A stretch of DNA of 64,000 bases from Nitrospirota bacterium (GCA_040755395.1 JBFMAX010000008.1:62001-126000), one strand, 5' to 3'. Shown: positions 36,360 through 46,037, numbered from the stretch's first letter. Notes: generated by a model from the letters alone, not told the origin. Translations and numbers: made by a program.

Positions 36360-37664
36360 CTAGAGCGACTTCGTCCGGAACGTCAGGACGCGAGGCTGCG
36401 TGTATTCCTCGATGACTTTGACGGCCGCCGCCCGGTCTTGATCGTTAGCCAAGGTCGCGAGGTATCGTTCCTTCAGCGCGGGCGCAGGCTCGGGAATCAG
36501 CGCGTAGGTCAACACCGCTTCCACGCTGGCCGGCGGCGCACCGCTTGGGATCGTCAATGAAAACGGCACCCGCCGGGTCGTGCCTCCCTTGACGAAAGGA
36601 TCGGGAATCGGCCCGCGCAGGATCTGCTCATAGGGCAATCCGAATTTCTTGACTTCCTCGGCCAGCACCAATCCTTTCGGATCCTTGACGGTGATCGTCA
36701 CGAAGAATTGCTTCAGGACCGGGTCTCCGTCAGGAAAACTATGCGGCAGGCTCCCGACCCTCACCAGGACCGTTCCTTCCACGGCCGTTGCGGACTTGGT
36801 GGCTTCGATGTCCACCCGCGGCATCCATTCGGCCTGCAAGTTGCGGTTCTTGAGCAGGATGCCGGGAATCACCACGCCTCTGAACCAGTGGCGGCCGATG
36901 GCCCGTGTCATGGCGCCACGCTTGGAGGTCGAGCTGCCTGTGGACGGTTCCATGTGACAATCCTGGCAGATGGTACCCTGAAGAATCTCCCCGGGAAGAT
37001 CGCGCCGGGTCACATCTTTGACCTTGTCGAAATGACAGGCGGCGCAGTAATTGGCCCCTCTGTAGAGATCGGATTGACTGGCCGGATGGACCAAGTTCTC
37101 CTCCGGATCCGCGTACGGTCCGTAGAGCACCTTTCCCGGCTGAACTTTGAATGTCGGCGGGGGGCCTGGGTTTTTCTCCATCGAATTGATCAGATGACAG
37201 GAGGCGCATCCGATCCCCTCCACTTCCACTTTTCCCGACAGAATCTGGTTGACGATCTTGTCGGCATGTTGCGGGAACACCGTCACCGCAGGCGCGTGAC
37301 AAGACAGACACCGGGCGCGCTCCTCGGCCGTCGGGTTGGTCTGCATCCATACACCCAGCACCGTTCTGAACACCGGCGACTCAAAAGATGTGCCGTGCAA
37401 CAGCGCCGCATCGACCCGCCCGAACGTTTTCAGATCGGGCGTCTGCTCGCGCATGCCTTTCCATTCTTCGAAATGCCGGTCATGGCACTGCTTACAATCT
37501 TCCGAACGGATGAAAATCTTCTCGATCTCGGCCACCCAGTCGCTGGGCGTCTCGGGAGCCTGTCCGTCGGCTTTCTGCGCCACGGCCCTTCCGTGATGGA
37601 AGGCATTCACACCGACGATAAGCGCCAGCAGCGTGCCGACCGCCAGCTTGTTCATCAGTCTCAT
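36360..37664 (-). CDS. Periplasmic pentahaem cytochrome c (paralogue)
   Basis: The 434-aa protein has a signal peptide (residues 1-30) and five CxxCH motifs at 57-61, 119-123, 153-157, 207-211 and 233-237, then a C-terminal domain without haem. Motif order and the CHLI and LYGPYADPEE segments match the neighbouring 414-aa cytochrome, so the pair arose by duplication. They are separated by 68 bp and are likely co-transcribed. A role in carrying electrons from a periplasmic oxidoreductase is inferred from context. Confidence 0.9.
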   Translation of the reverse strand: MRLMNKLAVGTLLALIVGVNAFHHGRAVAQKADGQAPETPSDWVAEIEKIFIRSEDCKQCHDRHFEEWKGMREQTPDLKTFGRVDAALLHGTSFESPVFRTVLGVWMQTNPTAEERARCLSCHAPAVTVFPQHADKIVNQILSGKVEVEGIGCASCHLINSMEKNPGPPPTFKVQPGKVLYGPYADPEENLVHPASQSDLYRGANYCAACHFDKVKDVTRRDLPGEILQGTICQDCHMEPSTGSSTSKRGAMTRAIGRHWFRGVVIPGILLKNRNLQAEWMPRVDIEATKSATAVEGTVLVRVGSLPHSFPDGDPVLKQFFVTITVKDPKGLVLAEEVKKFGLPYEQILRGPIPDPFVKGGTTRRVPFSLTIPSGAPPASVEAVLTYALIPEPAPALKERYLATLANDQDRAAAVKVIEEYTQPRVLTFRTKSL

Positions 37665-37698
37665 ATCGCGCTCTCAGACCGCCGGCAGTTAACCGGCT

Positions 37699-38121
37699 TC
37701 AATCCCGCTTGCATCCGACAAAATGAAAATTGAGAATGCCCCCGACGCCTTGATTATCGGGGTCGGCCGGCTCGTAGGTGCCGACCGTGAAGTTACAGGT
37801 AGGAATGGCGCGTTTGAGGGCAAGGCCGAAATCCTTCAAGGTCCGAACTTCCACCTTGTCGATTTCTTTGATGACCGCCCGAACCTTGATGCCGGCAAGA
37901 TCAGCCGGAGTCCCGCCGATCACTTCGAAGACCACCACCCCTTCCGGTCTCTGCAGCTTCAATTCTTTTTGAATCTCCTCATCGACCGGCCCGACCACAA
38001 TACCGAATTCTTCGCCGATCTTGAGTGCTTCTTCCTCAGTCATCTCTCCGTCGGTCGCGGCCCCGACCAGCGGCGGAAAGAAGCTGCCGCCGAACCAAAA
38101 CGCCACCAGGCAGACGAACAT
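37699..38121 (-). CDS. Membrane-anchored PDZ-domain protein
   Basis: From ATG 38121 the product is 140 aa. It has an N-terminal hydrophobic segment (FVCLVAFWFGGSFFPPLVGA) acting as signal or anchor, then a single PDZ-like domain (GVVVFEVIGGTPADLAGIKV). Two Cys occur in the C-terminal half (PTCNFTVG, FVGCKRD) and may form a disulfide. The frame is open to a TTG at 38238, but that would run through a terminator-like hairpin at 38124-38153. Probably a periplasmic scaffold for the cytochromes encoded just downstream. Confidence 0.7.
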   Translation of the reverse strand: MFVCLVAFWFGGSFFPPLVGAATDGEMTEEEALKIGEEFGIVVGPVDEEIQKELKLQRPEGVVVFEVIGGTPADLAGIKVRAVIKEIDKVEVRTLKDFGLALKRAIPTCNFTVGTYEPADPDNQGVGGILNFHFVGCKRD

Positions 38122-38123
38122 AA

Positions 38124-38153
38124 AAAAAGCCCTGCCGGGGAGGAGGGCTTTTT
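38124..38153. terminator. Bidirectional-looking intrinsic terminator before the PDZ gene
   Basis: AAAAAGCCCT (38124-38133) pairs with AGGGCTTTTT (38144-38153) around a 10-nt loop. On the minus strand the stem is followed by seven T residues directly abutting the ATG at 38121. It can end the transcript of the NxrC-like gene upstream; its 3' arm also contains the AGGG that would be the ribosome-binding site of the PDZ gene. Confidence 0.7.
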
Positions 38154-38282
38154 GTCCGGCCGACCGATTGGTGGTCCCGCCAACCTCCAAGTCGTCCACT
38201 CCGATGCTTATGCTCGATTCCTGAAACGTGACAGTCAATCCGTTCGTCGGTCCTTGCCGATCCGGGACCGATCCAAGGACAG

Positions 38283-39113
38283 CTATAGCTTCACCGGATC
38301 AATCGCCAACTGAAACCAGGGCGCCACCGCCTTCTGTCCGTTCCGCTCCTTGTTCTCCCCGTTCCAAACCGCGAACGCGATGGCTTGCATCCGGCCCGGA
38401 ATCAGTTTGGCTTCGTTTTCCTGTTCCTCGGTCGAAAGAGGGCGCCTGATCACGACATGCCATACGCCGTCTTTCCACGTCGCCTTGCCTTGGACCCGCC
38501 CCTGCTTCTCTTTGGTCGTCAATGTGCTGAATCCGCCGCCGATCAAGTCTTCCACCGAAGAAACCCGTCTCGGGATCACTTCAAACCGTCGCACTTCGCC
38601 GCTTTGCTTCTCCGCAGCCCGGGCGGCTCGACGATCGATGTCGCTCTGCCAATCGGCTTTCCAATGCCAGATGTTGATGTAATGATCCAACTGGCCCATG
38701 CAGAAAAAGGCCGGGGCGTCTCCGAGCGGCAACCCGACCGCGACTCCGTCACGGAACGTGCCCGGCGTCAGTCGGTCGTTCTTGGTGTTGTCCTGCCACT
38801 CCAACAGAAAGGCGATATCTTTTCCGTTATGCACGGAGCGCACGACCAACGCTCTCGCGGTCGGTTCGGGCCACACCGGCCGCGTGATGATCTGGCCGCT
38901 GAGCGGCAGCGTCATCGGCGGAATCTTGTTCCACGCCGGATCTTCCGGGGCGGTGGGAATCTCACCCTCAATCAAATGGGAACGGATGATCATCCCCTCG
39001 GAACTCACGACCGGAATGCCGAGCCCTCCAAGCACAAACGCGCTCATCAGGACGAGGCACAGCAGACACAACCCGAAAGGATGGGCGGTCCACAACCGGG
39101 TCATTCGCGCCAT
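38283..39113 (-). CDS. NxrC-like / ethylbenzene dehydrogenase gamma-family haem protein
   Basis: Starting at ATG 39113 the product is 276 aa, with an N-terminal hydrophobic segment (residues 13-34) serving as signal or anchor. The body is the EB_dh/NxrC-type beta-sandwich: MTLPLSGQIITRPVWP, FLLEWQDNTKNDR, a FFCMGQLDHYINIWHW block with Met139 as candidate haem-b ligand, and VSSVEDLIGGGFSTLTT. Such gamma subunits pass electrons from molybdenum enzymes of the type II DMSO reductase family. It closely resembles the 317-aa protein at 44981-45934. Confidence 0.85.
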   Translation of the reverse strand: MARMTRLWTAHPFGLCLLCLVLMSAFVLGGLGIPVVSSEGMIIRSHLIEGEIPTAPEDPAWNKIPPMTLPLSGQIITRPVWPEPTARALVVRSVHNGKDIAFLLEWQDNTKNDRLTPGTFRDGVAVGLPLGDAPAFFCMGQLDHYINIWHWKADWQSDIDRRAARAAEKQSGEVRRFEVIPRRVSSVEDLIGGGFSTLTTKEKQGRVQGKATWKDGVWHVVIRRPLSTEEQENEAKLIPGRMQAIAFAVWNGENKERNGQKAVAPWFQLAIDPVKL

Positions 39114-39170
39114 CGCGCAGTCTCGGCAACCGTCAATGGACAACTGAGTGTGTGGAGACAAGATTCGCCG

Positions 39171-40427
39171 CTACCACAACCGTGTACGGCGGATCTTATT
39201 CTCTCCCCGCTCGCAGATATACAAGTACCCCTGGGAATCGAGCGCCAAGCCGACGGGAGAGTTGACGACGGCCTCAATCGCCGGCAGCCCGTCCCCGTGC
39301 TTGAGCGCGCCCGCCGCTTCTTTCGCCACGAATCGAGCGGCGCCGCATCCGCCCATGTTCTTGTCTTCATAGCCACTGTCGCCGTTACCCGCGACCGTGG
39401 TGAGAATCCCGGTCTTGACATCCACCCTTCGGACGCGATGGTTCATCGTGTCGGAAATATACATATTGCCCCATGGATCGAACACCACCGCTTCTGGCGC
39501 GTGCAGCATGGATCTGTTCGCCGGCTTGCCGTCCCCGTCGAACCCGTAGCGGCACACTCCGGCGACCGTCGAGATGACGCCCGTATATCGGTCGATCTTG
39601 CGCACCCGGTTGCTGCCCTTATCCACGACATAGAGATGCCCTTCATAATCCACAGCGATTCCGACGATGTCGTACAACTTCGCTTCCAGGGCCGACTTCC
39701 CGTCGTCCAGATAAGGCGAGAGGTCCAGGCCGTCCGAGCAGACCGGCATCAGCCAACCATGATCGTCGCTAAAATCGATCCCGATCGCATCACCGGAAAG
39801 GACGACAAGGTTCCTGGCGACAAGCGGCTGCTCCCGGGCGTCATCTTCGGCCGACCAGGTGCCGGCAACAGTCGTCACCATTCCGGTCCGGGGATCGTAC
39901 CGACGGATACGGTGAGCCTGCGTATCCGCGATGTACATCACATCGTCCGCATCGAACGCGATGGCGGCAGGCCACGTCAGATTGACCTCCAAGGCCGGAC
40001 CGTCTCCGTTGAATCCATGCTGCCCGGTTCCGACCACGGTTGTGATGATTCCGGTTTCATGGTCGACTTTTCGAATCCGGTTGCTGCCGGAATCGCAGAT
40101 GTACAGATCGTTCCGGGAATCAAACGCCACATCGAGTGGCAGATAAAGACCGGCTTCGCCACAGGGGCCGGAATCACCGCTGTAACAGGTTTCGCCGATC
40201 CCGGCATAGTTATGTACCGTACCCTCGAGCAAATTGATGCGCCGAACCCGATCCGAACCGGATTCGGCAAAGTACAGCCACTTCTCTTCCCTATCCAACG
40301 CGGCATGATGAGGAAGAGGAATCCCGGCCTTCACGGCCTTCTTGCCATCACCGGTGCTGCGCGCCTTGCCGTTTCCGGCAAACGTTTCGATACACCCGAC
40401 GGCCAATTGTTGAACGTCAGTTTCCAT
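39171..40427 (-). CDS. NHL-repeat beta-propeller protein
   Basis: The 418-aa protein consists of about six NHL repeats (for example LYICDSGSNRIRKVDHETG, MYIADTQAHRIRRYDPRTG, LYVVDKGSNRVRKIDRYTG, MYISDTMNHRVRRVDVKTG). It has no evident signal peptide, so it may be cytoplasmic. NHL propellers usually bind proteins. ATG 40427 after GAGGGCG; the gene sits between TatA and the NxrC-like gene in the same orientation. Confidence 0.88.
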   Translation of the reverse strand: METDVQQLAVGCIETFAGNGKARSTGDGKKAVKAGIPLPHHAALDREEKWLYFAESGSDRVRRINLLEGTVHNYAGIGETCYSGDSGPCGEAGLYLPLDVAFDSRNDLYICDSGSNRIRKVDHETGIITTVVGTGQHGFNGDGPALEVNLTWPAAIAFDADDVMYIADTQAHRIRRYDPRTGMVTTVAGTWSAEDDAREQPLVARNLVVLSGDAIGIDFSDDHGWLMPVCSDGLDLSPYLDDGKSALEAKLYDIVGIAVDYEGHLYVVDKGSNRVRKIDRYTGVISTVAGVCRYGFDGDGKPANRSMLHAPEAVVFDPWGNMYISDTMNHRVRRVDVKTGILTTVAGNGDSGYEDKNMGGCGAARFVAKEAAGALKHGDGLPAIEAVVNSPVGLALDSQGYLYICERGENKIRRTRLW

Positions 40428-40474
40428 TGCACGCCCTCGCCTGAGCGCCCTCCCGGCGCCGTTGTCCCAACTTC

Positions 40475-40774
40475 CTACGCATGAGACGGCGGCGTGAGGG
40501 TCGCCGCAGGCTGTTCGGCCACTGGAGCAGCGGCAGCAGGTTGGGCCGGCGGCGGAGCTGGCTGGGACTGTGGAGCGGCAACCTGCTGAACCTGAGCCTG
40601 GGCCTGAGCTTGAGCTTCGGCTTCGATTTGATCCGCTTCATGAACGGATTTCTTAAAGCCCTTGATCGCCTTGCCGAGTCCCTCGCCGAGTTGGGGCAGT
40701 TTCCCGGCTCCGAAAATGATCAACACGATGAACAGAATCAGAATCAGCTCCGTGAATCCGATACTTCCAAACAT
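40475..40774 (-). CDS. tatA: Sec-independent protein translocase TatA/TatE
   Basis: ATG 40774 follows GAAGGAGAAG. The 99-aa protein has the TatA layout: one N-terminal membrane helix ([20 protein letters not shown]), the [18 protein letters not shown] hinge and amphipathic helix, and a long Gln/Ala/Pro-rich tail. It forms the pore of the twin-arginine pathway, which exports folded cofactor-bearing proteins. Placement in a redox-enzyme block suggests a dedicated copy; no tatB or tatC is nearby. Confidence 0.92.
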   Translation of the reverse strand: MFGSIGFTELILILFIVLIIFGAGKLPQLGEGLGKAIKGFKKSVHEADQIEAEAQAQAQAQVQQVAAPQSQPAPPPAQPAAAAPVAEQPAATLTPPSHA

Positions 40775-40800
40775 TGTGCTTCTCCTTCGTGGGGATTGAA

Positions 40801-41613
40801 TCAGGTTGCCGCTGTGTCTTTCGACCGCTTTGCAAACCGTTCCTTCAACCGCTGCCTGGCCTGCTCCGCCTGTTCGAACATTTTACACTTGTCGTAGACG
40901 CTGATCAGATTGTAATACGCGAGCGGCTCATCCGGGTTGTGTTCGACCGCGCTCTCCATGACCTTGATCGCCAGGTCGGTTTTCTTGTGATTCAGCGCGA
41001 TCTCCATGAGCTTGAAGCTTGATTCGAGATGCTTCGGGTCGAGCTCCAATACGCGGAGATAGCACTGCATCGCCATATCCATCGTGTTGTAATCCGAGAC
41101 CTGGGGGTTATCAAGTTCCACATAGACTCCCGCCAGGTTGTACCACGCGATCGGATCCTCGGGTGTGATTTCCACCAGCTTCTCGAAGTACTTTTTGGCC
41201 TCCATGTATTGCCGTTTTTCGGCGTGAACGCGGCCGAGATTGAAAAGGGCGAGCACGTCGCTGCCATGAATCTCGAGCGCCTGCTTGAATTGCGCTTCGG
41301 CTTCTTCCATCATGCCTTTGGTGGCGTAGATTGTTCCGAGATTGGAGTAATACATGGCCAGCGATCGGTTCATCTCGGCCCGCAGCCCTTCAGCCATCTC
41401 GATGGATTTTTTCACTTCGGCGAGCGCATCATCCAACCGACCCTTGCTGAAATACAACTCTCCCAGTCGGCAGCGAGCTTGGAAATCGTCGGGCTCAGCC
41501 GCCAACAGCTTTTCCAGTTCCGCAATTTCTTCCTCGGGCGTCAGCGGCTGCTCCGCCTGTTCGACCGCCGCTCCTCCCGGATCCGGTGAAGGTGTCGTTT
41601 TCTGTTCATCCAT
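40801..41613 (-). CDS. Tetratricopeptide-repeat protein
   Basis: The 270-aa protein contains about six TPR units ([75 protein letters not shown]). The N-terminus is acidic/proline-rich with no signal peptide, so a cytoplasmic assembly role is likely. It starts at ATG 41613 and ends 27 bp upstream of tatA on the same strand. Confidence 0.88.
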   Translation of the reverse strand: MDEQKTTPSPDPGGAAVEQAEQPLTPEEEIAELEKLLAAEPDDFQARCRLGELYFSKGRLDDALAEVKKSIEMAEGLRAEMNRSLAMYYSNLGTIYATKGMMEEAEAQFKQALEIHGSDVLALFNLGRVHAEKRQYMEAKKYFEKLVEITPEDPIAWYNLAGVYVELDNPQVSDYNTMDMAMQCYLRVLELDPKHLESSFKLMEIALNHKKTDLAIKVMESAVEHNPDEPLAYYNLISVYDKCKMFEQAEQARQRLKERFAKRSKDTAAT

Positions 41614-41637
41614 AGCTATTCACCAGGCTTTTTAATG

Positions 41638-42756
41638 TTAAGTCCGCTCGCCGACAAGCGAAGGTGGTGCGGCGACCAGCCGAGACTCGCTTGCGGGATT
41701 CTCATTCACCGTGACCGCCCGTCGCTTGTCCAGATTGAGAAGCATCAGGCCCAAGATCACCATCAGGGTCAAGTGCGAAAGCTGCAGCGCGTAGCCGGCA
41801 ATGAATAAGAGTCCCAGCCCATAGCCGGCCATACGGCCCATTGAAAGCAATTTGATGACAGCGTATGACCAACACAGCAGGCCGGCCACGTAGAAAGCGA
41901 AAGGCAGATAGAACGTATAACCCATGCCCATCTGGAAAATCCAACTGATGCCCTCACCGGCCCTCCTCACATTTTCCGCCATCGCGGGCCTGTACAGACT
42001 GAGCGCATAATCCATAAACAGCAGCGCGGCAAAGACCGTACAGGCGATGCCCCAGAACCACAGCGCGCGCCGACGCAACCGGTAATTCTTCGTACGGAAC
42101 GACACGCCGCCCCCATAGGCCCAAAATGCAAGAATGCTGGCCAACACCATGAACGCCTCACCAGCCCGGTTGACCTCGTGAACGAGTGGCGGCGGTGTCA
42201 GAATGCCGAGCAAGCCGAAGCCGGTCGAGAAGGTCTGGTAATAGAACCAACCGGAGATCCCGAGGAAGAAACAGAGGCCGAATGCGCGCTGGGACGGAGA
42301 CTGATGTGAAGAAAGGTACTCCACCATCAACAGTGCGATCACCGCGAACGCGACCAGGTTGTACAGCACCGAACCGAGCATCGCAGGCGGCACGATGAGA
42401 AACCCGATCGTCAAGAGCAGTACGAACACGACCGTCGGGACAGCGAACTTGTCGATCCCGGCAACCCAGCGCTTTGCGGTGATTTTATTCAGCAACAGAA
42501 TCAGGAGGGCGAAAAACACGAGGAGCGACACCACGTTCAGCAGGGCGAATCCGATCGAGGAAAGGGCTTTGAAAGCAAGGCGAACCGACTCGTGCTTATC
42601 GAACACCTTGCTCAAGTGCATGCCGAGGCGAGATACCAAACGATACAACACCAGTTCGAGGAAACCGGCCAACAGCGCCAACTTGATCGTGTATTCGAAG
42701 AGCAGCCCCTGCTCGTCAACCCGTCCGCTCTTCTCAACAGCCGTTTCTCCGATCAT
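41638..42756 (-). CDS. Polytopic membrane protein of the nitrite-oxidation block
   Basis: About 372 aa from ATG 42756 (a TTG at 42777 is also in frame; neither start has a clear ribosome-binding site). Roughly nine to ten membrane helices are visible with few conserved polar residues inside them. Aromatic-rich loops occur (GISGWFYYQTFSTGFGLL, AGEGISWIFQMGMGYTFYLP). I do not recognise a named family; it could be a quinone-interacting or anchor subunit, but no CxxCH, haem-b His pair or Fe-S motif is evident. It is 24 bp upstream of the TPR gene. Confidence 0.7.
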   Translation of the reverse strand: MIGETAVEKSGRVDEQGLLFEYTIKLALLAGFLELVLYRLVSRLGMHLSKVFDKHESVRLAFKALSSIGFALLNVVSLLVFFALLILLLNKITAKRWVAGIDKFAVPTVVFVLLLTIGFLIVPPAMLGSVLYNLVAFAVIALLMVEYLSSHQSPSQRAFGLCFFLGISGWFYYQTFSTGFGLLGILTPPPLVHEVNRAGEAFMVLASILAFWAYGGGVSFRTKNYRLRRRALWFWGIACTVFAALLFMDYALSLYRPAMAENVRRAGEGISWIFQMGMGYTFYLPFAFYVAGLLCWSYAVIKLLSMGRMAGYGLGLLFIAGYALQLSHLTLMVILGLMLLNLDKRRAVTVNENPASESRLVAAPPSLVGERT

Positions 42757-42858
42757 AACTAAAACCAAAAGACCCAACCGGTTTGCCGATCATCCCGTCG
42801 TGAAGAAAGCTGATTATAGCTGGACGAGAAAAATAGCGTCAATTACCGCGTCCCTGAC

Positions 42859-44640
42859 TCAAGAACCAGCCGGCTGAGGAACCTGGTCCGCCTGGGCCTT
42901 CGCGCGGGCGATGTAGAGCAGCCCGTCGGCCATCGAATAGTTAAACGGCAACTCGCACACCACCTCGCTGACTTTTTCGTAGACGTATTGGTACACTCGC
43001 TCCGCCTGGTCTGGCGTCATGCCTTCCTGAACTTCATAGAAGAATCCCAAGCTCAAATCCTCGGCGGCCGGGCGCATGATCCGCCTGATCCCGTAACCGC
43101 CCGGATCGCTCATGATCGGCGCTTCCTTCTCCAAATCGAACAGGCACGGCTGGCAGGAGAAGCCGAACGAACTGTGCAGTTTTTTGTTCTCCACGATGAA
43201 ATTCATCGTTTCGAGCGCCTCCTCTTCGCGCTCGGTCGGGAACCCGACAATGATATAGCAGTGGACGGCGATGCCCAAATCCACGCAGTCGTCGGTAATG
43301 CGCCGGACGCTCTCCTGCTTGATTCCTTTCTTCATGAAATCCATGACCCGCTGATTGAAGGATTCGAGTCCAAACACGATTTTCAAGCAACCGGCGTCCC
43401 GCATCAGTGCGAGGAGATCGCGCGTGAGATTCTTTTCGAATCTCATCTCACAGGTCCACCGGACGTTCAGATTCCGGTCGATCATCTGCTGGCACAGCCG
43501 CTTGGTGGGCGACAGCGCAAAGCATTCGTCCGTGAAGAAGAAAAAGCCGGTGCCGTATCGCTGTTTGAGCCATTCCAATTCGTCGACCGTTCTCCCCGGA
43601 TCCTTCTGTCTGAAGTTCTGATGATCGAGAGTCAGTGCGCAGAACGCACAATCCTTGTAGTAGCATCCGCGGGAAAACTGGACCGGCAGCACCGGTTCCG
43701 GCGACAGATAGCGGCCGAGAGGGAACCCGTCGTAGTTGGGAGCCGGCAACTGGTTGATGTTTTCTGAATAGAAAGGCTGGTTGACCGTGATCTTGCCGTT
43801 CTGCCGGTAAATCAGATTAGGCACCTTGCTGAAGTCCCGCTTCCCCTCCAACTGATTGACCAATTCAAGGAGGGCCGTTTCACCTTCGAACACCACGAAG
43901 TCGTCGGTGAGATCGAAAAGCCCGGGACACCGCCGCAGGTTGTCGACGAGGCGTGTAAAGATGCTGCCTCCGATTGTCAGGTGAATATCCGGATTGGCCT
44001 CCTTGATCAGACGACAAAGAGTCAGACCGGGCACGATTTGAGACGTGGCCGTAATGGACACTCCGACTAGGTCCGGCTGGTCACCAAGAATCGACGGCAG
44101 GCTCTTCTCACGGAACAGGCTAATGTAAGGATTCTGCTCTTCGTCGCGGATCGCTTTGAGCAGATCCTTCGAGGAATAGATCGAATAGGAGCTAAACTGG
44201 TTGTCGACGACTGTGATGCGCGTCGGGAAATAGAGCGTCGAGAGCAATTCGAGCCACTTATCGATCAGGAAAAGACTGTCGCGGTACTGATCGAGATCGT
44301 AAAATTCTTCTCCTCGTAACGTCTCCTTGGCCAGATCAATGCGATCGATCAAATACGGGAATCGCTCGAGGGATTCCACCACCCGAGCATAATGCTCCGC
44401 ACTCGACGGACCGGTCTCTCCCCTCCGCTCTCGCTCGAGGTCTCTGACCTTGTCCACCAAATGCTGGTAAATCTCTTCGCCATAGGTTCGTGTCAGCATG
44501 ACATCGAGCAGTTCGATACCCAAGTCGCGCTGCCCAACGTTCCTGATTCCGGCTTGCGAGAGAAATCCTGTGAGGGACGGCAAGCTCAGGTAAGGTTGAG
44601 ACGGATGCCAAGTCGGCGGGAACAACAACGAGATCTTCAT
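42859..44640 (-). CDS. B12-binding-type radical SAM protein
   Basis: The 593-aa protein starts with a cobalamin-binding-like region (residues about 1-260, including LVGVSITATSQIVPGLTL and IHLTIGGSIFTRLV). The radical SAM domain follows, with its cluster motif at Cys326, Cys331 and Cys334 (SRGCYYKDCAFC) and downstream RWTCEMRFEKNL and KIVFGLESFNQRVMDFMKKG. The substrate is unknown. Location among redox-maturation genes suggests a cofactor or peptide modification relevant to that system, but this is inference. Confidence 0.88.
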   Translation of the reverse strand: MKISLLFPPTWHPSQPYLSLPSLTGFLSQAGIRNVGQRDLGIELLDVMLTRTYGEEIYQHLVDKVRDLERERRGETGPSSAEHYARVVESLERFPYLIDRIDLAKETLRGEEFYDLDQYRDSLFLIDKWLELLSTLYFPTRITVVDNQFSSYSIYSSKDLLKAIRDEEQNPYISLFREKSLPSILGDQPDLVGVSITATSQIVPGLTLCRLIKEANPDIHLTIGGSIFTRLVDNLRRCPGLFDLTDDFVVFEGETALLELVNQLEGKRDFSKVPNLIYRQNGKITVNQPFYSENINQLPAPNYDGFPLGRYLSPEPVLPVQFSRGCYYKDCAFCALTLDHQNFRQKDPGRTVDELEWLKQRYGTGFFFFTDECFALSPTKRLCQQMIDRNLNVRWTCEMRFEKNLTRDLLALMRDAGCLKIVFGLESFNQRVMDFMKKGIKQESVRRITDDCVDLGIAVHCYIIVGFPTEREEEALETMNFIVENKKLHSSFGFSCQPCLFDLEKEAPIMSDPGGYGIRRIMRPAAEDLSLGFFYEVQEGMTPDQAERVYQYVYEKVSEVVCELPFNYSMADGLLYIARAKAQADQVPQPAGS

Positions 44641-44844
44641 GAGCGGCCTTCTTTACCGGACTAATTCTATAGAAGAATCCAGGAATTAGCGGAGCACGCA
44701 GAGCGGTTACTCAAGTTTTATACACCCCGTAATTTAGCAAAAGCAACCCTGTAGGATCTGCCCCTTTTCCGAGTCTCACAATAATCCTTGCTTCCTTCAG
44801 AAGAAAGCGCAAAGGAACCCTCACCAAGGCCTAAATCTAAAAAA

Positions 44845-44901
44845 AGAGAAGCCCCGAACCGCCTCCCGTCATCATTCGACGGGGCGGCTCGGGGCTTCTC
44901 T
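44845..44901 (-). terminator. Intrinsic terminator after the NxrC-like gene
   Basis: A long stem pairs AGAGAAGCCCCGA/TCGGGGCTTCTCT-type arms (44845-44870 with 44878-44901, small bulge) around a 7-nt loop. It is followed on the minus strand by seven T residues (44839-44845). It lies 80 bp downstream of the stop at 44981. Confidence 0.8.
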
Positions 44902-44980
44902 CAGACTACCAACTCGAGGCAATGCCAGCCTTACGCCGAGGCAATGCCCTCAACCGCCCTCAACCGCACACCCGACCCGC

Positions 44981-45934
44981 TCACGGAAGCTTCAGCGTGA
45001 ACCACGTGGAGATGCCTTTCATGCCGTTTCTCTCCACGTTGGTGCCGTCCCAAACCGCAAACGCCACAGGCACGGACATACCGGGCTTGAACTGCACATC
45101 GTTCGGATCGCTGGTCTCCAAGGCCCGCTTGACGACGATGCGCCAGGTCGGACCCGTGCAGCATCCTCCCTTCACGGAACCGGCCGGTTCCCACACGCCA
45201 TTACCGATTACGTCCTGGTGCGCCTGCGTGGTGAGCGTGCTGAACCCGTTGGCGTTGAGATCTTCCACGGAGCTCACGCGCAACGTCGGATCCGACAAGA
45301 TATTCCCAGACCAGATACCAGGATTAAAGGGGCCGAGGCTCCGACCGATCCGGTCCGGATAGGTGACACCGCCAGCGGGCTCTTCGAAATAATAATCCCA
45401 GAAGATACCGGGATACTGATCATCCACGTCCCAAATCCCGGCACTATCCTTGCCCAAGTCCTTTTGCCACTCCGCATTCCACCGCCAAATGTTCACGGTC
45501 CCACCCGACTGCCCCATGCACTGGAACGGAGGTGCGCCGGACGTGTTCACCGGGAACTGAATCGCCGCTTGATCCCTGAAGTCCTGGGGCCCGATCGTAG
45601 TATCGTTCTTGGTCTGGTCGGCCCAATCGAGGCGGAAACCGATTTCTTTGCCGTTGGTCACGGCTTTGACGAACACCGACTTGACCGAGATGTTCGGGTG
45701 CATCGGAGTGGTAATCGTCTGCCCACTCAGGGGCACGACGACACCCGGCACACCTTCCCAGATCGGATTGGCACCGTCCATGGGAATGGGGCCTTTGATG
45801 GCCTTCACTGGGATCGTGACCGGCTGGCTGACCGCCAGCGGCACTTGCCCAATCGTCAGCATTACGCCAACAACCAGGGCAGAGAGAAGAATGCCAAACA
45901 CCAAACGCTTGTTGCGTGTCTGCACCAGTCTCAT
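44981..45934 (-). CDS. NxrC-like nitrite oxidoreductase gamma-subunit candidate
   Basis: ATG 45934 follows AGAGGAGGGC. The 317-aa protein has a Sec-type signal/anchor (residues 10-37). The EB_dh/NxrC domain then follows: VVVPLSGQTITTPMHP, GFRLDWADQTKND, a FQCMGQSGGTVNIWRW block with Met140 as candidate axial haem ligand, VSSVEDLNANGFSTLTT and FAVWDGTNVERNGMK. This family supplies the haem-b subunit of type II molybdenum enzymes such as nitrite oxidoreductase. Its own terminator follows, and the TorD chaperone gene lies directly upstream. Confidence 0.87.
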   Translation of the reverse strand: MRLVQTRNKRLVFGILLSALVVGVMLTIGQVPLAVSQPVTIPVKAIKGPIPMDGANPIWEGVPGVVVPLSGQTITTPMHPNISVKSVFVKAVTNGKEIGFRLDWADQTKNDTTIGPQDFRDQAAIQFPVNTSGAPPFQCMGQSGGTVNIWRWNAEWQKDLGKDSAGIWDVDDQYPGIFWDYYFEEPAGGVTYPDRIGRSLGPFNPGIWSGNILSDPTLRVSSVEDLNANGFSTLTTQAHQDVIGNGVWEPAGSVKGGCCTGPTWRIVVKRALETSDPNDVQFKPGMSVPVAFAVWDGTNVERNGMKGISTWFTLKLP

Positions 45935-46037
45935 ACGAGTATGCCCTCCTCTCTTAAAAGATTAAAAAAAAACGACTCCGCATTACGCCTCGAACGGGCT
46001 CAACCCTGTGAACGATAAAACAAAAAATGCGTGGGCC

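Noticed and set aside
44641-44980. Gap between the radical SAM gene and the NxrC-like gene
   Set aside because: It holds the terminator at 44845-44901 and a short duplicated CCTCAACCG stretch near 44948-44966; a possible minus-strand TTGCTT/TATAAA promoter near 44730 was too weak to list. No gene is visible.
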